This document shows positions 16,096-20,754 of a stretch of DNA of 20,754 nt, one piece after another; the first letter of the stretch is position 1; every line of letters begins with the position of its first letter. The translations under genes were made by a program, and so were the position numbers. This stretch comes from JACQNR01 sp049515175 (lineage in GTDB: Bacteria > Acidobacteriota > Terriglobia > UBA7540): NCBI GenBank assembly GCA_049515175.1, contig JBEKUI010000047.1, positions 1 to 20,754 of the forward strand, read 5' to 3'. The notes under the pieces were generated by a model. The model had not been told where the DNA came from, made no database searches, and was given only the letters and a program-made list of their open reading frames with translations.

Positions 16096-17910
16096 ATGAC
16101 CTTCAGTGGAGTTTTGTACATTCTGGTGTTTTTCTTGATCCTCTTGGCCTTGACGAAGCCGCTCGGCCTCTTCATGGCGAATCTGTTCGAGGGCAAGCGC
16201 ACCTTCCTGCATCCGCTACTGCGCCCCTTGGAACAGCTCATCTACCGCCTCTGTGGCATTCGCGAAGACAGTGAGCAGCGGTGGACGCAATATGCAGCGT
16301 CGGTTATCGCGTTCAGCTTAGTCAGCTTCCTGTTTGTGTACGTTATTCAGCGCCTGCAGGGTTTCCTGCTCCTCAATCCCATGGGATTCAGCACCGGCCA
16401 CGCCCCTGGCAACGCCACCGCGATGACCCCGGACCTCGCTTTCAACACCGCCGTCAGCTTTATGACCAACACCAACTGGCAGTCTTACGGCGGCGAGACG
16501 ACGCTCAGCTACTTCGTACAAATGGCAGCGTTGACCGTGCAGAATTTTGCCTCCGCCGCAACGGGTATGGCGGTAGCGATTGCGCTCATTCGGGGTTTCG
16601 CCCGCCGGCAGGCGAACAGCATCGGCCACTTCTGGGTGGACCTGACACGGGCCACCGTTTACGTCCTTCTGCCTCTTGCCCTTGTGTTCGCGCTCTTCCT
16701 GTGCGCCCGCGGCGTCCCTCAAACCCTGAAGGCCTACCAGACGGCGAGGACCGTGGAGGGAGCCACCCAAACCATTGCGGTGGGCCCAGTGGCATCGCAG
16801 GAATCCATCAAGTTGCTGGGTACCAATGGCGGCGGCTTCTTCAACACCAACTCGGCGCATCCCTTTGAGAACCCGACTCCTCTCACGAATTTGACTGAGA
16901 TCCTGGCCCTTCTCATCATCTCATCGGGCATGACCTATACGTTCGGGAAGATGGTGGGCGATACGCGTCAAGGTTGGGCGCTCTTTGCCGCCATGGCGGT
17001 GCTCTTCTTTGCCGGAGTCTTTGTCTGCTATCCCGCGGAGCAGGCAGGGAATCCCATGCTTGCGCGTCTAGGCGTGGCGACCGCGGCCACTCGAACACAA
17101 CCCGGCGGCAACATGGAAGGCAAGGAAGTGCGCCTCGGCATTCCCGGTTCCGCGCTCTTTGCTGTCACCACCACCAACGCAAGCTGCGGGGCCGTGAACA
17201 GCATGCACGATAGCTACACTCCGCTCGGCGGCGTCATACCGATGTTTAACCTGCAGACAGACGAGGTCATCTTCGGCGGCGTGGGGTCAGGCCTTTACGG
17301 GATTCTGTTGTACGCGATCGTCGGGATTTTCATTGCGGGGCTGATGGTGGGAAGAACCCCCGAGTACCTGGGCAAAAAGATCGAGCAGAAAGAAGTCAAG
17401 ATGGCCATGGTAGCCATCATCGCGACGGCCTTGGTCATTCTTGTGTTCGCAGCGGCGAGCACGGCTGTCCGATTCCGGGAGAAGGGCTATTGGAATCCCC
17501 CCGGGCCAGCCATCGCCAATCTTAACAACTCCGGCCCTCACGGTTTCAGTGAGATCTTGTACACCTATTCGAGCACAGCAGAAAACAATGGCAGTGCCTT
17601 TATGGGAATCAACACCAACACGCCCTGGTACAACCTGACCCTCGGTCTGGCCATGCTGATTGGGCGTTTCGGGTTCATCTTGCCGACCCTAGCTGTCGCC
17701 GGCAGCCTGGCCGCCAAAAAGAAGGTGCCCACGACCAGTGGCACTCTCCCGACTCACGGCCCGCTCTTTGTGGGCCTTTTGGTGGGGGTCATCATTGTCG
17801 TCGGTGCTCTCACCTTCTTCCCGGCGCTGGCTCTCGGGCCACTTGTAGAGCATTTGGTGATGCATGAGGGAAAACTCTTCTCCTCACTGATGTTTTCTTT
17901 CTGGAGCTAA
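16096..17910 (+). CDS. kdpA: KdpA, potassium-binding and translocating subunit
   Basis: Inner-membrane subunit of KdpFABC that selects K+ through a channel-like pore, related to Trk/Ktr channels. All four pore-loop regions are visible: TNTNWQSYGG (124-133), LGTNGGGFFNTNSAHPFENP (241-260), TTNASCGAVNSMHDS (359-373) and NNGSAFMGINTNTPWYN (497-513), separated by about ten hydrophobic helices. Length 604 aa is somewhat longer than the 557-aa Escherichia coli protein; the extra residues appear to lie mainly in periplasmic or cytoplasmic loops. ATG 16096 is preceded by GGAGGAG (16088-16094). The gene ends in TAA two bases before kdpB. Confidence 0.97.
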   Translation: MTFSGVLYILVFFLILLALTKPLGLFMANLFEGKRTFLHPLLRPLEQLIYRLCGIREDSEQRWTQYAASVIAFSLVSFLFVYVIQRLQGFLLLNPMGFSTGHAPGNATAMTPDLAFNTAVSFMTNTNWQSYGGETTLSYFVQMAALTVQNFASAATGMAVAIALIRGFARRQANSIGHFWVDLTRATVYVLLPLALVFALFLCARGVPQTLKAYQTARTVEGATQTIAVGPVASQESIKLLGTNGGGFFNTNSAHPFENPTPLTNLTEILALLIISSGMTYTFGKMVGDTRQGWALFAAMAVLFFAGVFVCYPAEQAGNPMLARLGVATAATRTQPGGNMEGKEVRLGIPGSALFAVTTTNASCGAVNSMHDSYTPLGGVIPMFNLQTDEVIFGGVGSGLYGILLYAIVGIFIAGLMVGRTPEYLGKKIEQKEVKMAMVAIIATALVILVFAAASTAVRFREKGYWNPPGPAIANLNNSGPHGFSEILYTYSSTAENNGSAFMGINTNTPWYNLTLGLAMLIGRFGFILPTLAVAGSLAAKKKVPTTSGTLPTHGPLFVGLLVGVIIVVGALTFFPALALGPLVEHLVMHEGKLFSSLMFSFWS

Positions 17911-17912
17911 TT

Positions 17913-20027
17913 ATGGCAACTACGACGGTCACTCCTCCTTCGATTGACGATTTGACGTCACTTTTCCCGAAGAAACTGGTTAGAGCACGGCCCCTGTTCG
18001 ATGCGGAGCTGGTGGGCCGCGCCGTGAAGGAGTCATTTTGGAAGCTGAATCCTTTCACGCTTCTCAAGAACCCCGTGATTTTCGTGGTTGAGGTAGGCGC
18101 TGCGCTGACGACAGTTTTTCTGGTTCGTGACACGATAACCGGAGCGAGCGGCATTGGCTTTGGCCTGCAAATCGCCCTTTGGCTGTGGTTCACCGTGCTG
18201 TTTGCCAACTTCGCGGAGGCCATGGCCGAGGCGCGGGGCAAGGCCCAGGCCGATACGCTGAGGAAGACGAAGACCGATACCGTCGCCAAGCGGATCACGA
18301 CAGGAGGGAAGACGGAATCGGTGCCGGCATCGAAACTCCGCGCTGGAGACACCGTCATTTGCATCGCGGGAGAAATCATCCCCGGGGATGGCGAGGTCAT
18401 CGAAGGAATCGCCACCGTGGACGAGTCCGTCATTACCGGTGAAAGTGCGCCGGTCATTCGCGAGTCGGGCGGGGACCGAAACGCCGTGACCGGCGGATCG
18501 AAGGTCCTCTCTGACCAGATCAAGATCAAGATCACTTCCAATCCCGGCGAGACTTTCCTGGACCGCATGATCGCCCTGGTCGAGGGCGCCCAACGGCAGA
18601 AAACACCCAACGAGATCGCGCTCAACATTCTGATTGCCGGCATGACCATCATCTTTCTGCTGGCGGTTGTCACCCTGCAGCCCTTTGCGGCCTATAGTGT
18701 CGCCTCCGCCGGGGCAGGTGGTGTTCCGACCGTCGCGGTGTTTGTCTCCCTGTTAGTCTGCTTGATCCCCACGACGATTGGCGGGTTGCTTTCCGCCATC
18801 GGCATCGCCGGGATGGACCGGGTCATGCAGCACAACGTGCTGGCCATGAGCGGCAAGGCTGTGGAAGCTTCCGGGGACGTCAACACCCTGCTCCTCGATA
18901 AGACCGGTACGATCACCCTGGGCAACCGCCAGGCGGTGGAGTTTCTGCCTTGCCGTGGGGTGCTTGAGTCGGAATTGGCGGATGCCGCGCAACTCGCCAG
19001 TCTGGCCGATGAGACTCCGGAGGGGCGTTCCATCGTTGTGCTGGCGAAGGAAAAGCATCAATTGCGTGGCCGCGAGGTTGCCGACCCGGCGGCGCGCTTT
19101 ATTCCCTTCTCGGCCTACTCGAGGATGAGCGGGGTCGATCTGGATGGCCGCAATCTGCGGAAAGGCGCCACGGACGCCGTCGCCAACTTCGTGAAGGAGC
19201 AGGGAGGCCAAACACCTGCGGATGTCAAGGAGATTTCTGATCGTATTGCGCGCAACGGAGGCACACCGCTTGCCGTGGCTGATGGCGCGCGTCTGCTCGG
19301 CATCGTCCACTTGAAGGATGTCGTCAAGGGTGGGATGAGGGAACGCCTTTCGCAACTGCGCACTATGGGCATTCGCTCCGTGATGATTACGGGTGACAAC
19401 CCTCTCACGGCCGCGGCGATTGCACACGAGGCGGGCGTCGATGACTTTCTCGCCCAGGCAACGCCCAAGGACAAGCTCGAATACATCCGCAATGAGCAGG
19501 CCGGGGGGCGGATGGTCGCCATGACGGGCGATGGCACCAACGACGCCCCCGCCTTGGCCCAGGCGGATGTAGGTGTTGCCATGAACAGCGGCACCATGGC
19601 CGCGAAGGAAGCGGGGAACATGGTCGACCTCGACAGCAACCCGACCAAGCTGATCGAGATTGTCGCCATCGGCAAGCAATTGCTGATTACGCGGGGGGCG
19701 TTAACAACTTTTTCCATCATGAATGACGTCTCCAAGTACTTCGCCATCATTCCGGCGATGTTCGCATCCACCTATCCGGCGCTCGACAAGCTCAACATCA
19801 TGCGCCTGCACAGTCCCGCGAGCGCGGTCCTGGCCGCCGTGATTTTCAACGCGGTCATCATCATCGCGCTCGTTCCCCTGGCGCTGCGGGGAGTGAGATA
19901 CCGGCCGCAAAGCGCCGCCGGGATGTTGCGCCGTAACCTCTGGATTTACGGAGTGGGAGGATTTCTCGCCCCCTTCCCGTGCATCTGGCTGATCGACCGC
20001 CTGCTGGCGTTGCTTCACCTGGCCTGA
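17913..20027 (+). CDS. kdpB: KdpB, P-type ATPase subunit
   Basis: The ATP-hydrolysing subunit of the K+ pump, a P-type ATPase of class IA. Actuator motif ITGES is at 174-178, where the Ser equals the inhibitory phosphorylation site described in Escherichia coli. The membrane motif CLIPTTIGG is at 283-291. The phosphorylation motif DKTGTITLGN has catalytic Asp329. The nucleotide-binding region carries KGAT (417-420), the hinge motif TGDN (493-496) and the GDGTNDAPALAQADVGVAM motif at 539-557. Length is 704 aa against 682 in Escherichia coli. GGAG lies about seven bases before ATG 17913, two bases after the kdpA stop, implying coupled translation. All residues needed for catalysis are present. 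Confidence 0.97.
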   Translation: MATTTVTPPSIDDLTSLFPKKLVRARPLFDAELVGRAVKESFWKLNPFTLLKNPVIFVVEVGAALTTVFLVRDTITGASGIGFGLQIALWLWFTVLFANFAEAMAEARGKAQADTLRKTKTDTVAKRITTGGKTESVPASKLRAGDTVICIAGEIIPGDGEVIEGIATVDESVITGESAPVIRESGGDRNAVTGGSKVLSDQIKIKITSNPGETFLDRMIALVEGAQRQKTPNEIALNILIAGMTIIFLLAVVTLQPFAAYSVASAGAGGVPTVAVFVSLLVCLIPTTIGGLLSAIGIAGMDRVMQHNVLAMSGKAVEASGDVNTLLLDKTGTITLGNRQAVEFLPCRGVLESELADAAQLASLADETPEGRSIVVLAKEKHQLRGREVADPAARFIPFSAYSRMSGVDLDGRNLRKGATDAVANFVKEQGGQTPADVKEISDRIARNGGTPLAVADGARLLGIVHLKDVVKGGMRERLSQLRTMGIRSVMITGDNPLTAAAIAHEAGVDDFLAQATPKDKLEYIRNEQAGGRMVAMTGDGTNDAPALAQADVGVAMNSGTMAAKEAGNMVDLDSNPTKLIEIVAIGKQLLITRGALTTFSIMNDVSKYFAIIPAMFASTYPALDKLNIMRLHSPASAVLAAVIFNAVIIIALVPLALRGVRYRPQSAAGMLRRNLWIYGVGGFLAPFPCIWLIDRLLALLHLA

Positions 20028-20037
20028 GGAGGCTCCT

Positions 20038-20619
20038 ATGTGGCGACAAATGGCATCCGCATTTCGAATCACCCTCGCATTTACGGTTCTGACCGGAGTC
20101 CTCTATCCCGGCGTGGTGACGGGGATTTGTCAAATGCTCTTCCCGGGACGCGCCAACGGCAGCCTGATCAGCGTAAATGGTCAAGTGGTGGGCTCGGAAC
20201 TCATCGGCCAGAACTTCACCCGGCAGGACTATTTCCACCCTCGACCCTCAGCTGCGGGCAGCGACGGCTACGATGCTTCAGCCTCCACCGGCTCCAATTA
20301 CGGCCCGACGAATCAGAAGCTGATCGACCGCGTGAAGGCTTCTGTGGAGGAGTTCCACAAGGAGAACCCTGACTACCAGGGACCAATTCCCGCGGACCTG
20401 GTTACCGCATCCGGCAGCGGGCTCGATCCCGACATCAGTCCCGCATCAGCGGCGGCGCAAAGCGGACGCATCGCGAAGGCACGCGGCATCACGGAGGAGC
20501 AGGTGCGGCAGCTCATAGCCAGCCAGACCGAGGGACGGCATCTGGGCTTCTTGGGAGAACCCCGCGCGAATGTCCTGGCCCTCAATCTGGACTTAGACCG
20601 ACAGTTCCCCAAACGGTGA
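20038..20619 (+). CDS. kdpC: KdpC subunit of the K+ pump
   Basis: Single-span inner-membrane subunit needed for KdpFABC assembly and for ATP affinity. One N-terminal helix (FRITLAFTVLTGVLYPGVVT) is followed by a periplasmic domain with the family motifs GSELIGQNF, YFHPRPSAAG, YDASASTGSNYGPTN, SGSGLDPDISPASA and a closing VLALNLDLD. Length 193 aa is normal. GAGGAGG at 20026-20032 precedes ATG 20038, ten bases after kdpB, so it is the last pump gene of the operon. Confidence 0.96.
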   Translation: MWRQMASAFRITLAFTVLTGVLYPGVVTGICQMLFPGRANGSLISVNGQVVGSELIGQNFTRQDYFHPRPSAAGSDGYDASASTGSNYGPTNQKLIDRVKASVEEFHKENPDYQGPIPADLVTASGSGLDPDISPASAAAQSGRIAKARGITEEQVRQLIASQTEGRHLGFLGEPRANVLALNLDLDRQFPKR

Positions 20620-20704
20620 CAGCGAACGAACCTGGAGGGAGACGCAGAAACCCTCGCGACTGGATTTGTGTGCGTTCCAGCGGGAACTACGGAAGGAGAA
20701 AACG

Positions 20705-20754
20705 ATGAACTTCGCATTGAAGCAGTTTGGATTGTGCCTCGTGGTCGTAGGTTT
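20705..20754 (+). CDS. Start of an exported protein, cut by window end
   Basis: ATG 20705 follows AAGGAG (20693-20698) with good spacing. The 16 visible codons read MNFALKQFGLCLVVVG, the basic-then-hydrophobic start of a signal peptide. It lies 85 bases after kdpC on the same strand with no terminator between, so it may be part of the kdp transcript. An outer-membrane protein serving K+ entry would fit, but too little is visible to say. Confidence 0.55.
   Translation, partial: MNFALKQFGLCLVVVG

Noticed and set aside
1..20754. Genome-wide reassignment of TAG to an amino acid
   Set aside because: TAG terminates the TonB receptor exactly after the expected C-terminal Phe and also ends the PIG-L gene, so TAG is a working stop here.
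1..20754. CRISPR arrays, insertion sequences, phage genes
   Set aside because: No regularly spaced repeats, no transposase or integrase motifs and no IS-type terminal inverted repeats were seen.

Overview
The window looks like part of an Acidobacteriota chromosome (high GC). This is inferred from the very large Oar-type TonB-dependent receptor, with its YTWSKAM-like and DLPFGKGRHW-like motifs and C-terminal FRF, and from the overall gene mix; no rRNA or marker gene is present to prove it.

Left region (1-5377, + strand): the 3' part of an outer-membrane TonB-dependent receptor is followed by a probable lipoprotein carrying two alpha/beta-hydrolase domains and, one base later, a secreted PIG-L/LmbE-type deacetylase. 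Together they look like an uptake and hydrolysis unit for an extracellular, probably acylated or carbohydrate-containing compound. A gene-poor stretch (5378-5769) with a tRNA-Ala-like 3' remnant follows.

Middle region (5770-8717, - strand) is a decaying signalling cluster. Only cheW is intact. Upstream of it lies an RpfG-like receiver/HD-GYP gene broken into three frames, with the catalytic HD motif changed to QD. Downstream is a CheR methyltransferase with two in-frame TAG codons, fused by an apparent deletion to the tail of a hybrid histidine kinase and its receiver domain.

Two outer-membrane barrel genes face each other (8849-12499): an alginate-export-family porin on + and a coiled-coil porin on -. 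The - porin has a clear rho-independent terminator. It also has two TAG codons between its signal peptide and the rest of the protein.

Right region (13109-20754, + strand) is a complete high-affinity potassium uptake locus in the order kdpD-kdpE-usp-like-small ORF-kdpF-kdpA-kdpB-kdpC, followed by the start of another exported protein. KdpD is short: it has the four-helix membrane domain, a GAF-like region and the kinase core, but lacks the N-terminal KdpD sensor and Usp domains. A separate Usp-like protein is encoded between kdpE and kdpF. Upstream of that gene is a 16-bp direct repeat with a 22-bp period, a good candidate KdpE operator. The KdpD/KdpE pair would sense potassium limitation or osmotic stress and switch on the KdpFABC pump.
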